DNA from: Aquipuribacter sp051216895 | Lineage (GTDB): Bacteria > Actinomycetota > Actinomycetes > Actinomycetales > JBBAYJ01 | Direction of reading: 5' to 3' | Assembly (NCBI RefSeq): GCF_051216895.1 | Contig: NZ_JBPKAO010000008.1 | Span: 124,001-188,000 of the forward strand | DNA: 64,000 bases | Shown here: one piece after another, positions 35,608-43,600 of the stretch | How positions within the stretch are numbered: the first letter of the stretch is position 1 | Layout of the letters: each line of letters begins with the position of its first letter | Notes under the pieces: generated by a model | What the model was told of the DNA's origin: nothing | What the model saw: the letters and a program-made list of their open reading frames with translations, nothing else | The model's database searches: none | Position numbers and translations under genes: made by a program

Positions 35608-36528
35608 CTACCCGTAGCTTCCGACGAGCGCCCGCACGATCATGCCCCAGCCGTCCACCAGCACGAACAGCAGGATCTTGAACGGCAGCGAGATGATGAC
35701 GGGCGGCAGCATCATCATGCCGACGCTCATCAGGGCGCTGGACACGACCAGGTCGATGACCAGGAACGGCACGAAGATGACGAAGCCGATGATGAAGGCC
35801 GACCGCAGCTCCGACAGCACGAACGCGGGCACCAGGGTGGTGATGGGCACGGCGGCGGCGTTGGCCGGCAGGTCCTGGTCGGCGGCCCGGGTGATGAGCG
35901 CGAGCTCCTCGGGCCGGGTGTTGGCGAGCATGAACTCGCGGACCGGCTGCAGTCCGTCGGTGAACGCCTCGGCCACGGCGACGTCGCCCGCCAGGTAGGG
36001 CTGCACGGCGAGGTCGTTGACCTCGGTGAAGGTGGGCGTCATCACGAACAGCGTGAGGAACAGCGACAGCCCGATCAGGACCTGGTTGGGCGGGGTCATC
36101 TGCAGCCCGATGGCGTTGCGGGTCAGCGCCAGCACCACGACGATCTTGGTGAACGCCGTCGTCATCAGCAGCATGCCCGGGGCCACGGACAGACCGGTGA
36201 TGGCCAGGATCAGGACGATGGCCGACGCGGGCGTGCCGTTGGGGCCGTTGATGTCCAGCGACACCGAACCGCCCGGCGGGGTGTCGGCCGGGTCGACGGG
36301 GGCCGTGGGGGCGCTGGGCGGCGTGGGGGCCTCGGGGCCGGTGGTGGCCTCGGCGCCGCTCGCGGGCCCCAGCAGCAGGAGCAGCAGGACGGCGAGGGCG
36401 AGGACCGCGAGCAGGGCGAGCCTCGGGGACCTCGGGGACCTCGGGGACCTCGGGGACCTCGGGGACCTCGGGGCAGCGGCGGGCGCCGCGGCCGGCCGGG
36501 GCTGGACCGCCAGGTGGACGCCGCTCAC
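35608..36528 (-). CDS. fliP: Flagellar export protein FliP
   Basis: 306 residues. The conserved region shows ILAITGLSVAPGMLLMTTAFTKIVVVL, RNAIGLQMTPPNQVLIGLSLFLTLFVM and MSVGMMMLPPVIISLPFKILLFVLVDGW. FliP normally has a cleaved signal sequence; here the hydrophobic run is preceded by a 36-residue polar extension with five RSP triplets (about 21-35) encoded by a 9-bp tandem repeat. GTG 36528 overlaps the fliO stop as GTGA. A later start would remove the repeat, so the true N-terminus needs proof. Confidence 0.95.
   Translation of the reverse strand: MSGVHLAVQPRPAAAPAAAPRSPRSPRSPRSPRSPRLALLAVLALAVLLLLLLGPASGAEATTGPEAPTPPSAPTAPVDPADTPPGGSVSLDINGPNGTPASAIVLILAITGLSVAPGMLLMTTAFTKIVVVLALTRNAIGLQMTPPNQVLIGLSLFLTLFVMTPTFTEVNDLAVQPYLAGDVAVAEAFTDGLQPVREFMLANTRPEELALITRAADQDLPANAAAVPITTLVPAFVLSELRSAFIIGFVIFVPFLVIDLVVSSALMSVGMMMLPPVIISLPFKILLFVLVDGWGMIVRALVGSYG
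36421..36474 (-). repeat. 9-bp tandem repeat in the 5' end of fliP
   Basis: Five perfect copies and one variant of CCTCGGGGA (plus-strand reading) from 36421. They encode Arg-Ser-Pro repeats just ahead of the FliP signal helix. The repeat keeps reading frame. Confidence 0.9.
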
Positions 36529-36959
36529 CGTCGGACGGTCCACTCTCGGACGGTCCCGACGACCTGCCGCCACACGGCGGGGTCGACCAGGGAGCCGCTG
36601 GTGCCCGAGCGCGGCCCGGGGACCAGCACGGCGGGGTCGACCGGTGCGGCGCCCAGGGGGGCGGGGTCCAGGTCGATGCGCTCGACCACGGGCTCCGGCG
36701 TGGGGAGCGCCGGTTGCTCGGCGAGCAGGCGGACACCGTCGTCGGTGACCCCGACGACCAGCACCCGGTCGCCCGCGTCGACGCTGACGACGCTCGCCCG
36801 GCGCCCCACCGACGCCCGGGCCACGACGCGCAGCCGCGCGACGGGCACGGTGCCGGTCGCGCCCTGGCGTGCCTTGACGACGCGGACCAGCACCCAGACC
36901 GTGCCGAGGACCGCGACCAGGCCGCCGATGCTGCGCACGAGCAGCTCAGCGGTGTCCAT
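36525..36959 (-). CDS. fliO: Flagellar biosynthesis protein FliO
   Basis: A 144-residue single-helix protein: MDTAELLVRSIGGLVAVLGTVWVLVRVVK forms the membrane anchor, followed by a cytoplasmic domain with the FliO-like VARASVGRRASVVSVDAGDRVLVVGVTDDGVRLLAE. It assists FliP assembly. ATG 36959 overlaps the fliN stop by 1 nt (TGATG). Confidence 0.93.
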   Translation of the reverse strand: MDTAELLVRSIGGLVAVLGTVWVLVRVVKARQGATGTVPVARLRVVARASVGRRASVVSVDAGDRVLVVGVTDDGVRLLAEQPALPTPEPVVERIDLDPAPLGAAPVDPAVLVPGPRSGTSGSLVDPAVWRQVVGTVREWTVRR

Positions 36960-37768
36960 CAGTGGACGTCTCGGTCCGACTCGACGATCTCGGTGATGCG
37001 CAGCGCGAAGTCCTCGTCCACCACGACCACCTCGCCGCGGGCGAATAGCTGGCCGTTGACGAGCAGGTCCGCGGGGCTGCCGATCGGGCGGTCGAGCTCG
37101 ACGACCGAGCCCGCCGCGAGCTCCAGCAGCTCCTGGACGGTCAGCCGGGTGCGGCCGATCTCGGCGGTGACCTCCATGTGCACCCCGCGGAGCAGGCCCA
37201 TGCTGCGGGCGGCTCCGTCCAGCGGCAGGCCGACGGGGCCGGGCCGCGCGGGCGGGGCGGTCGGGTCGTCGCCGACCGGGGCCCGGCGGGGGGCGGGCAG
37301 GTCGGCGACCGGCTCCGACGCGGCGTCGCCGACGACGGCCACGTGCACGGCGTCCGCCGGGTCGTCGCCGAGCCGGGCGAGGCGGGCGCGGTCACCCGCG
37401 GCCCGCAGCTGCTCCAGCAGGGTGGGCCCGGACACGGTGTCCAGGTCGCTCAGCGTGCAGGGACCCAGGGACGCGGCGGCGGCCTCGAGGGCGGGGCGGC
37501 AGGACTCGGCGTCGACGGACACCCCGCCGGACAGGGCCAGCAGGTCCGCGCCGGACAGCAGAACCGACACCGAGCCCTCGCCGGCCCCGGCGAAGCGGGC
37601 GGTGACCGCCATGTGGGAGTCGAGGCCCTCGAGCTCGCTGAGCGGCGCGGTGGCGGGCTCGACGGGGCCGCCGAGCGGGAGGACGGTGGCCGCGGCCCGC
37701 GCCGCGGCCAGCGCGGCGTCCGCCCCGGTGGTGGTGGTGGCGGTTCGTGCGGTCGAGGAGCTGGTCAC
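36959..37768 (-). CDS. fliN: Flagellar switch protein FliN (FliY-like, extended)
   Basis: 269 residues. The C-terminal 80 are the SpoA/FliN domain (GVHMEVTAEIGRTRLTVQELLELAAGSVVELDRPIGSPADLLVNGQLFARGEVVVVDEDFALRITEI). The preceding 150 residues (TARFAGAGEGSVSVLLSGADLLAL, ESCRPALEAAAASLG) resemble the CheC-like part of FliY, but I see no confident phosphatase motif (EIGN-type). Ordinary FliN is about 100-150 residues. It forms the C-ring with FliM and FliG. GTG 37768 overlaps the fliM stop as GTGA. Confidence 0.93.
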   Translation of the reverse strand: MTSSSTARTATTTTGADAALAAARAAATVLPLGGPVEPATAPLSELEGLDSHMAVTARFAGAGEGSVSVLLSGADLLALSGGVSVDAESCRPALEAAAASLGPCTLSDLDTVSGPTLLEQLRAAGDRARLARLGDDPADAVHVAVVGDAASEPVADLPAPRRAPVGDDPTAPPARPGPVGLPLDGAARSMGLLRGVHMEVTAEIGRTRLTVQELLELAAGSVVELDRPIGSPADLLVNGQLFARGEVVVVDEDFALRITEIVESDRDVH

Positions 37769-38697
37769 GAGCGGTCCTTCCGAGGGTCGACGATCAGGCA
37801 GGCGAGGCGGTTGCGGCGGTTGGCCGGGACGGCGCGGGCGAAGGCACGCTCGCCCGCCACCAGGAGCAGGGGCGAGTCGGCCTGGTGGCCGAGCCGCACG
37901 ACGTCGCCGACGGCGAGGGCCAGGACGTCGTCGGAGGTCATCCGGACCCCCCGCATCCGGGCCCCGACCTCCATGGGCACGTCGGACAGCCCCTGCTCGG
38001 CGGCCGGGTTGGTCCGCGAGACGGTGCGGACGTCGGTGCCCTCCGGGTTGAGCAGGGGCTGCATCGACGAGTACGGGACGGCGAGGGTGGCGGAGCCGGT
38101 GACGTCGCCGACCGTGACGCTGAAGTCCATGACGACCAGGGCCTCGGCCGGGCCGACGACCTGCGCGAACTGGGGGTTGGTCTCCAGCTGCTGCAGCTTG
38201 GGGGTGACGGCGCCCAGGGGCGCGAAGGCGTAGGGCAGCTCGGCCACGACCCGCTCCAGCAGGCCGCGCAGCAGCGCGGTCTCCAGCTGCGTCGCGGGCC
38301 GGGCGGGCTGCTCCGCGTCGCCGCGGCCGCCCAGCAGGCGGTCCACGGCGGCCATCGCCAGGTCGTGCTCGACGTGCAGCACGAAGTCCTTCAGCTCGGG
38401 CGAGGAGATGACCGCGAGCAGCGACGGGGCCGGCAGCGCGGCCACGTACTTGCCGTACGTGGTCTGCGTCACCGCGCCCGGCTCCACCTGGCCGTCGCGC
38501 AGCATGGTCGAGAACTGCGTGGCCCACTGGCGCGCGAACGTCTCGGCCACGACCTGCAGGCCGCGGGCGTGCTCGCGGGACAGCTTGGTCGGTCGCCGGA
38601 AGTCGTAGGGCTCGGGGTTGCTCGGGGTCGCCCGGGCACGGTCGCCTCGGCGACGGGCCGAGGTGGTGGATCCGGTGTCTGTCCGCACCTGAGACAC
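37765..38697 (-). CDS. fliM: Flagellar motor switch protein FliM
   Basis: A 310-residue C-ring protein. It shows the middle domain beginning YDFRRPTKLSREHARGLQVVAETFARQ, TTYGKYVAALPAPSLLAV, GRGDAEQPARPATQLETALLRGLLERVV, and a SpoA C-terminus (VPMEVGARMRGVRMTSDDVLALAVGDVVRLGH). The usual N-terminal CheY-binding peptide (LSQxEIDALL) is not evident, consistent with no che genes in view. GTG 38697 gives the longest form. It lies within the predicted sigma-28 -10 box, so GTG 38688 (leaderless) may be the real start. Confidence 0.95.
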   Translation of the reverse strand: MSQVRTDTGSTTSARRRGDRARATPSNPEPYDFRRPTKLSREHARGLQVVAETFARQWATQFSTMLRDGQVEPGAVTQTTYGKYVAALPAPSLLAVISSPELKDFVLHVEHDLAMAAVDRLLGGRGDAEQPARPATQLETALLRGLLERVVAELPYAFAPLGAVTPKLQQLETNPQFAQVVGPAEALVVMDFSVTVGDVTGSATLAVPYSSMQPLLNPEGTDVRTVSRTNPAAEQGLSDVPMEVGARMRGVRMTSDDVLALAVGDVVRLGHQADSPLLLVAGERAFARAVPANRRNRLACLIVDPRKDRS

Positions 38698-38723
38698 ATC
38701 GGCCGTTCGGGTGGCTACTTGAG
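38696..38723 (-). promoter_or_regulatory. Sigma-28-like promoter upstream of fliM
   Basis: On the minus strand: CTCAA (38723-38719), 15-bp spacer, GCCGATGT (38703-38696). This is the closest of the four sites in this locus to the sigma-28 pattern TAAA/TCAA-N15-GCCGATAA. The -10 overlaps the first fliM start codon. Confidence 0.6.
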
Positions 38724-38820
38724 CGACCGGCGTGTCACGACCCGCGGCGCACGCGCAGTGGGCCTCTGTCGGGGGTCATGCGGGTGTCGGGCGGGGGTCG
38801 CGCGGAGGTTCAGGCGGGCG

Positions 38821-39384
38821 TCACTGCATGACCCAGGACGTGAAGTAGATGTCGTAGACCTTGTGGTCGTACGCCTCGTAGACCTCCTCGACGAGCTCGG
38901 CCTTGATCGCGCCACGCTGCTCGGCGGTGGCGATGTCCGACATGGGCTTGCCGGACAGCTTCTCGATGAGGATGTCGAGCGCCTTGCTGCCGTCGACCGG
39001 CTCGTCGTCGTAGCCGCCCTCCTCGGGCTTCGGCTGCTGCAGGGCGATGCCGACCTGCAGGTACCGGCCGTCGGCCAGGTTGATGGTGATCGGCTCCAGC
39101 GAGGCGATGACGCCGGGCTCGGGCTCCTCCGCCTCCGCGGCGGCCGCCTCGACGTCGGCCGCGGCGGCCTCCTCCGGGGTGGGCTCCCCGCCCGTCAGCA
39201 TGAAGTAGCCCCCGGCGGCGGCGGCGAGCAGCGCCACGACCATGACGACGACGCCCATCAGGAGCTTCTTGCGGCTCTTCGTGGCGGGGGCGCCGTCCTC
39301 GTCGGCCCCGACCGGGGCGCCCGCACGCTGTCCGGGGACCTTGGCCCCCTGGGTCAGGCTGCGGTCGGTGGTGGCGGTGGCCAT
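38821..39384 (-). CDS. fliL: Flagellar basal body protein FliL
   Basis: A 187-residue stator-associated protein. Cytoplasmic N-terminus, one helix (LLMGVVVMVVALLAAAAGGYFML, about 41-63), an acidic Ala/Glu linker, then the stomatin-like FliL domain (SLEPITINLADGRYLQVGIALQQP, ALDILIEKLSGKPMSDIATAEQRGAIKAELVEEV). AAGGAGGAC lies just upstream of ATG 39384. It follows motB at 84 bp and is separated from fliM by 123 bp holding a promoter-like motif. Confidence 0.95.
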   Translation of the reverse strand: MATATTDRSLTQGAKVPGQRAGAPVGADEDGAPATKSRKKLLMGVVVMVVALLAAAAGGYFMLTGGEPTPEEAAAADVEAAAAEAEEPEPGVIASLEPITINLADGRYLQVGIALQQPKPEEGGYDDEPVDGSKALDILIEKLSGKPMSDIATAEQRGAIKAELVEEVYEAYDHKVYDIYFTSWVMQ

Positions 39385-39468
39385 GTCAGTCCTCCTTCTG
39401 TGTGGTCGTGTCCGGGTCGCTCGGGTGGTGGCTGGGGTGCTGGCTCGGGTGGTGGTGCTCGGCTCGGT

Positions 39469-40344
39469 TCACGACCGGGTCGCCTCCAGCGTGGGCAGCA
39501 GGGCGCGGACGTCTGCGGACTCCGTCGAGCGGACCAGCAGGTCGACGCGCCGGTTGGTCTCGATCGCCACCGGGTCGTCCTTGGGCACCAGGGGCCGGGT
39601 GTCGCTGTAGCCGGTCGCGTCCAGCCGGCCCGGGTCCAGGCCGTCGACCTCGACGAGGCGGCGGACCACGGCCGCGGCGCGGGCGGCCGACAGCTCCCAG
39701 TTGGACGGGTAGATGGACCCCCGCCCGACCGGCAGGTGGTTGGCGTGGCCCTCGGCGCTGATGGCGGCGTCGGAGCGGGCGAGCGCCGGCGCGATGGCGT
39801 CGACGACCTCCGCACCCACCGGCTGGATCTCGGCGCTGCCGTTGGCGAAGAACACGTCGTCGGCGACCAGCACCACGACGAGGCCGTCGGTGGTGACGCG
39901 GTAGGAGGCCCGGTCCTCCAGGCCCTTCTCGGCCAACGCCGCCTGGATCTGCTCGGCGACGCCGTCCAGCCGGTTCAGCTCGGCCTCCGCGCGGGCCAGG
40001 TCGGACTCCGTCCGCTCCACGGGCAGGGTGTCGGCGATGCTCTCGACCTCCGCGGCGGCGACCGGTCCCATCCGTGGCACCCCGATGTCGATCGCCGCGA
40101 CCTGCTGCCCGGACCCGGGGAACGGGCTGTCGGCACCGGCCATGGCGACGTACCGGGGCGCGCCGGCCCCGGCTGACATGCCCGCGGCCAGCTCGTCGAA
40201 CTTCTTCTGGTCGACGGTGCTGAGGGCGAACATGACGACGAACAGCACGAACAGCAGCGTGATCATGTCGGCGTAGGAGATCAGCCAGCGCTCGTGGTTC
40301 TCGTGCTCCTCCTCGTGACCGCCGCGCTTCTTGTGCCCGGCCAC
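39469..40344 (-). CDS. motB: Flagellar motor stator protein MotB
   Basis: A 291-residue stator subunit. After a His/Glu-rich start, the single helix RWLISYADMITLLFVLFVVMFALS carries the proton-accepting Asp (about 26). A plug and linker precede an OmpA-like peptidoglycan-binding domain (EIQPVGAEVVDAIAPAL, AEGHANHLP, NWELSAARAAAVVRRLVE, ATGYSDTRPLVPKDDPVAIETNRRVDLLV). GTG 40344 lies 1 nt after the motA stop. It couples proton flow to rotation with MotA. Confidence 0.97.
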   Translation of the reverse strand: MAGHKKRGGHEEEHENHERWLISYADMITLLFVLFVVMFALSTVDQKKFDELAAGMSAGAGAPRYVAMAGADSPFPGSGQQVAAIDIGVPRMGPVAAAEVESIADTLPVERTESDLARAEAELNRLDGVAEQIQAALAEKGLEDRASYRVTTDGLVVVLVADDVFFANGSAEIQPVGAEVVDAIAPALARSDAAISAEGHANHLPVGRGSIYPSNWELSAARAAAVVRRLVEVDGLDPGRLDATGYSDTRPLVPKDDPVAIETNRRVDLLVRSTESADVRALLPTLEATRS

Positions 40345-40345
40345 G

Positions 40346-41131
40346 TCACGCCGCCTTGGCCTTGTCGGCCTTGTCGGTCTTGGTGGTACCCGGAGGCATG
40401 AGCGCACCGAGCTTGCGGGCCACCACGCGGGGGCTCGCACCGCCCTGGATGGCCAGGACGCCCTCGATGACGACCTCCATGTTGGTGATCTCCAGCTCCG
40501 AGAGCCGCTTCAGCCGGGCCCCGATCGGCAGGAAGATCACGTTGGCGCTCATGACGCCCCAGAGGGTGGCGAGGAACGCCGCCGCGATCAGGGGCCCGAG
40601 CGTCTCCGGCTGGTCCAGGTAGTTCAGCACGTGGAGCATGCCCATGACGGTGCCGACGATGCCGAGCGTGGGGGCGTAGGCACCCATGTCGTTGAAGAAC
40701 TTGGCGCCGACCTTGTCGTGGGTCCGCTTGGACTCGATCTTGCTGAACAGGATCTCCTGCAGGTCCTCGGGGTCGGTGCCGTCGATGGCGAGCTCGAGGG
40801 CCTCCTTGAGGAACGGGTTGTCGAGCTGCGCGGCGGCCTCCTCCAGGCCCAGCAGGCCCTCGCGGCGGGCCTGCTCGGCGAGGGAGACGATCAGGTCGAG
40901 CTGCGCGTTGGGCTTGACGACCTTGGCGGTGGCGGCCCTCGCGAGGCACTTGGCGAAGTACGGGGCGTCGCTCATCGTGTTGCCGGCCAGCGACACCCCG
41001 ACGGCGCCGCCCATGACGAGGATCATGGGCGGGAGGAAGAACATGTCGAGCGGGTCGCCGCCCTCGAGGATGACCCCGGTGACGATCGCCCCGTAGCCGA
41101 GGACCATGCCGATGATCAGGAGCAGGTCCAT
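40346..41131 (-). CDS. motA: Flagellar motor stator protein MotA
   Basis: A 261-residue four-helix membrane protein. Family features are MDLLLIIGMVLGYGAIVTGVILEGGDPLDMFFLPP, the cytoplasmic loop with LVSLAEQARREGLLGLEEA, GAYAPTLGIVGTVMGMLHVL, and LGPLIAAAFLATLWGVMSANVIFLPIGARLKRL. Ends with a Lys/Ala tail. ATG 41131 overlaps the flbD stop by 1 nt. Confidence 0.97.
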   Translation of the reverse strand: MDLLLIIGMVLGYGAIVTGVILEGGDPLDMFFLPPMILVMGGAVGVSLAGNTMSDAPYFAKCLARAATAKVVKPNAQLDLIVSLAEQARREGLLGLEEAAAQLDNPFLKEALELAIDGTDPEDLQEILFSKIESKRTHDKVGAKFFNDMGAYAPTLGIVGTVMGMLHVLNYLDQPETLGPLIAAAFLATLWGVMSANVIFLPIGARLKRLSELEITNMEVVIEGVLAIQGGASPRVVARKLGALMPPGTTKTDKADKAKAA

Positions 41132-41469
41132 CAGGCCCTCCTGGCCCGGAGGCGGACGACGTCCGCGACCCCGCCCGCGGTGCCGGGTGCGGCCTGCGGG
41201 TCCACCTCGACCAGGTGCTCGTCGTCAGCGTCGACGCCGGCGGACGACAGGTCCTCGGCGGCGGCCGAGGGGGTGAACGCCCCGGCCGCGGCGACCACCC
41301 GGGCCCGGTACTCGACGATGCGGTCGATCAGCTCGTCGAGCTTCTGCACCACGACGTAGCGGCTGCCGTCGATGAGGGTCAGCACCGTGTCGGGGGTCTC
41401 TTCCGCCCGGTGGATCAGGTCCGGGTTCAGCGAGAACTCGCTGCCGTTGATCCTGGTCAGTCTGATCAC
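41131..41469 (-). CDS. flbD: FlbD family flagellar protein
   Basis: A 112-residue protein whose first 60 residues are typical of the small Gram-positive FlbD family (VIRLTRINGSEFSLNPDLIHRAEETPDTVLTLIDGSRYVVVQKLDELIDRIVEYRARVV). It adds a polar C-terminal tail of about 50 residues. Function is unclear; this family is not the Caulobacter sigma-54 activator of the same name. GTG 41469 is about 55 nt downstream of a sigma-28-like motif and begins the stator operon. Confidence 0.88.
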   Translation of the reverse strand: MIRLTRINGSEFSLNPDLIHRAEETPDTVLTLIDGSRYVVVQKLDELIDRIVEYRARVVAAAGAFTPSAAAEDLSSAGVDADDEHLVEVDPQAAPGTAGGVADVVRLRARRA

Positions 41470-41526
41470 GATGTCCGTCCGTGGCTGGTGGTGGGCGCGC
41501 CGTCCGTGGCGCGTCGTTCCTGGTGC

Positions 41527-41554
41527 TGATCGGCAGCGGGCCCGACCGGATGAG
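41527..41554 (-). promoter_or_regulatory. Sigma-28-like promoter upstream of flbD-motA-motB
   Basis: On the minus strand: CTCAT (41554-41550), 15-bp spacer, GCCGATCA (41534-41527). It lies between the flgE terminator hairpins and flbD, at the expected place for an internal late promoter. Confidence 0.6.
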
Positions 41555-41557
41555 GCG

Positions 41558-41579
41558 GTCCGGGGGGTGTCCCCCGGAC
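41558..41579 (-). terminator. Second hairpin downstream of flgE
   Basis: GTCCGGGGG (41558-41566) pairs perfectly with CCCCCGGAC (41571-41579), 4-nt loop. With the hairpin just upstream it makes a tandem structure after flgE. Confidence 0.6.
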
Positions 41580-41585
41580 AGCCGA

Positions 41586-41610
41586 ACGGGCCGCGGTGAC
41601 CGCGGCCCGT
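41586..41610 (-). terminator. Hairpin terminator downstream of flgE
   Basis: An 11-bp perfect stem (ACGGGCCGCGG / CCGCGGCCCGT) with a TGA loop, about 50 nt after the flgE stop. TTCGG follows on the transcript rather than a U-run. Confidence 0.75.
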
Positions 41611-41658
41611 CCGGGGTCCCACCCCGTCAGCGGACCGGGGCGGTGGCTCGGGAGGGCG

Positions 41659-42831
41659 TCAGCGCTTCATGTTGACGAGGTCCTGGAGGATCTCGTCGGA
41701 GGCGGTGATGACGCGGCTGTTCGCCTGGAACCCGCGCTGGGCGATGATCAGGCTGGTGAACTCCTGGGCCAGGTCGACGTTGCTCATCTCGAGCATGCCG
41801 CCGGCCAGGGTGCCCCGACCGTCGCCGGGGACGCCGACCTGGACGTTGCCGGAGTTGACGCTGGCGCGGTAGGCCGAGCCGCCGGCCTTCTCGAGGCCGC
41901 CGGGGTTGGCGAAGGTGGCCAGGGCCAGCTGGCCCAGGGTCTCGCGACGGCCGTTGGAGAACACGCCGACGAGGGCGCCGTCGGGGCCGACACCGAAGGA
42001 CGACAGGGTGCCGGCGGCGGCACCGTCCTGGAACAGCGCGGCGGCGGTGTTCGACCCCGCGTACCCCGTCAGGCCGGCCATGTCGATGGTGATGCCGTTC
42101 ACGACGACGGCGGCAGGGGCCGGGGCCGTGCCGTCGGCGGCGAAGTTCAGGACGGAGTTGGCGACGGTGGCGCCGTCGGTGACCTGCACGTTCCACTGGG
42201 TCGCGTTGACCCGGGTGTAGGCGACGCTGACGACGCGGGCGTTGCCCTGGCCGTCGTAGACCTCGATCGACGTGGGGATCGCGGTGCCGACGGCGATGTC
42301 CGAGGGCAGGTTGCCGCCCATCGTGACGGCGGTGCTGGCGGTCGGCTGCAGCAGCGCGCCGATGGGCAGGGTCAACGGGCCCAGGGGGCCGTTCACGTTG
42401 GCGACCCCGTTGACGGCGCCCCAGCCCTGCACGAGCGCACCGTCGGTCGTGGTCAGGCGGCCCTGGGCGTCGAAGCTGAAGGACCCGGCACGCGTGTAGA
42501 GCTGCTCGTTGCCGTTGTTGACCACGAAGAAGCCGTCGCCGGAGATCATCAGGTCGGTGGCCCGGCCGGTGGTCTGCGCGGCGCCCTGGCCGAAGTTGGT
42601 GTTGATGCCGGCGACACGGGTACCGAGGCCGACCTGCGCCGGGTTGGTGCCGCCCTGCTGGGCGTTGGGGGCCGCGGCGCCCTGCAGTAGCTGGCTCAGG
42701 GTGTCCTGGAACAGCGTCTGGGACGACTTGAACCCGGCGGTGTTGACGTTGGCGATGTTGTTGCCGGTGACGTCCATCATCGTCTGGTGCGAGCGGAGCC
42801 CGCTGATCGAGCTGAACATGGAGCGGAGCAC
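41659..42831 (-). CDS. flgE: Flagellar hook protein FlgE
   Basis: A 390-residue axial protein. The N-terminal rod/hook motif is MFSSISGLRSHQTMMDVTGNNIANVNTAGFKSS. The hook domains include ATDLMISGDGFFVV and LYTRAGSFSFDAQGRLTTTDGALVQGW. The C-terminal helix is MLEMSNVDLAQEFTSLIIAQRGFQANSRVITASDEILQDLVNMKR. AGGAGGTCACC precedes GTG 42831, an excellent ribosome site. No separate flgF or flgG is present. Followed by tandem hairpins. Confidence 0.96.
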   Translation of the reverse strand: MLRSMFSSISGLRSHQTMMDVTGNNIANVNTAGFKSSQTLFQDTLSQLLQGAAAPNAQQGGTNPAQVGLGTRVAGINTNFGQGAAQTTGRATDLMISGDGFFVVNNGNEQLYTRAGSFSFDAQGRLTTTDGALVQGWGAVNGVANVNGPLGPLTLPIGALLQPTASTAVTMGGNLPSDIAVGTAIPTSIEVYDGQGNARVVSVAYTRVNATQWNVQVTDGATVANSVLNFAADGTAPAPAAVVVNGITIDMAGLTGYAGSNTAAALFQDGAAAGTLSSFGVGPDGALVGVFSNGRRETLGQLALATFANPGGLEKAGGSAYRASVNSGNVQVGVPGDGRGTLAGGMLEMSNVDLAQEFTSLIIAQRGFQANSRVITASDEILQDLVNMKR

Positions 42832-42910
42832 GGTGACCTCCTGAGGTCGTGGCTGGTGCAGGTCTGGGAGCGGTGCAGGTCGGGGGGCAGGTCGGGGAGC
42901 GGTCGTGAGG

Positions 42911-43468
42911 TCAGGCGGTGGCCGGGGCGGTGCCGGTCGGGGCGGTGGCCGCCGGGGGTGCCGCAGCCGCAGGGGTGGTCGCCGGGGCCGGGGCGACCGG
43001 CGCCGTGGTGGCCACCGGGTCGCGGAGCTCCTGCACGAGGCCGAACGGCACCTCGACGGGGCCGGAGGGCGTCATGACCCGCAGGACGGGCTGGTCGGCG
43101 GTGAAGAGCGCCGACGTCACGGTCCCGGTGACGGGGACGTTGCCCGCGCCCAGGAACGTGACCTCGCGGCCGACGGTCGACCCGGCTCCCCAGCGCTGCT
43201 GGATGCCGAGCGCGGCCGCGGTGGAGTCGGCGACCTCCTGCAGCTTCTCGACCTGCGTGAACTGCGCAGTCTGGGCGATGAACTCCGCGCCCTCGGCCGG
43301 GTTCAGCGGGTCCTGGTAGCGCAGCTGGGCGACGAGCAGCTTGAGGAACGCGTCCTTGCCCAGGGAGTCCGAACCGGCGGTCGTGGCGGGCGCGGTCTGC
43401 GCCGTGGTGTCGGCCAGCGACCAGGTCGGGACGGTGCTGCCGGTGGTGCCTGTGGTCGGCACGGTCAT
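42911..43468 (-). CDS. flgD: Flagellar hook cap / scaffolding protein FlgD
   Basis: A 185-residue hook-assembly cap. The conserved N-terminal region is LGKDAFLKLLVAQLRYQDPLNPAEGAEFIAQTAQFTQVEKLQEV. The rest is short, with one FlgD-like beta segment (VTFLGAGNVPVTGTVTSALF, VLRVMTPSGPVEVPFGLVQEL) and a Pro/Ala/Thr tail. ATG 43468 follows a repeat-filled gap after fliK. Confidence 0.94.
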   Translation of the reverse strand: MTVPTTGTTGSTVPTWSLADTTAQTAPATTAGSDSLGKDAFLKLLVAQLRYQDPLNPAEGAEFIAQTAQFTQVEKLQEVADSTAAALGIQQRWGAGSTVGREVTFLGAGNVPVTGTVTSALFTADQPVLRVMTPSGPVEVPFGLVQELRDPVATTAPVAPAPATTPAAAAPPAATAPTGTAPATA

Positions 43469-43503
43469 CGTGGTCCGCCTGTCTGGTCGAGGGTCGGTGC
43501 CCT

Positions 43504-43600
43504 GCTCGGGGTGGTGCTCGGGGTGGTGCTGCTCGGGGTGGTGCTGCTCGGGGTGGTGCTGCTCGCGGTGGTGCTGCTCGCGGTGGTGCTGCTCGGGATG
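43504..43600 (-). repeat. Tandem repeat between fliK and flgD
   Basis: Two 12-bp units (GCTCGGGGTGGT) then five 15-bp units (GCTGCTCGSGGTGGT and a final variant) run from 43504 up to the fliK stop codon. It fills most of the 132-bp gap and makes the flgD leader repetitive. No promoter was recognised in it. Confidence 0.85.

Noticed and set aside
41581..41590. GCCGAACGGG on the plus strand as another sigma-28 -10 box
   Set aside because: There is no CTCA-like box 15 bp upstream and no plus-strand gene downstream; it is part of the flgE terminator flank.
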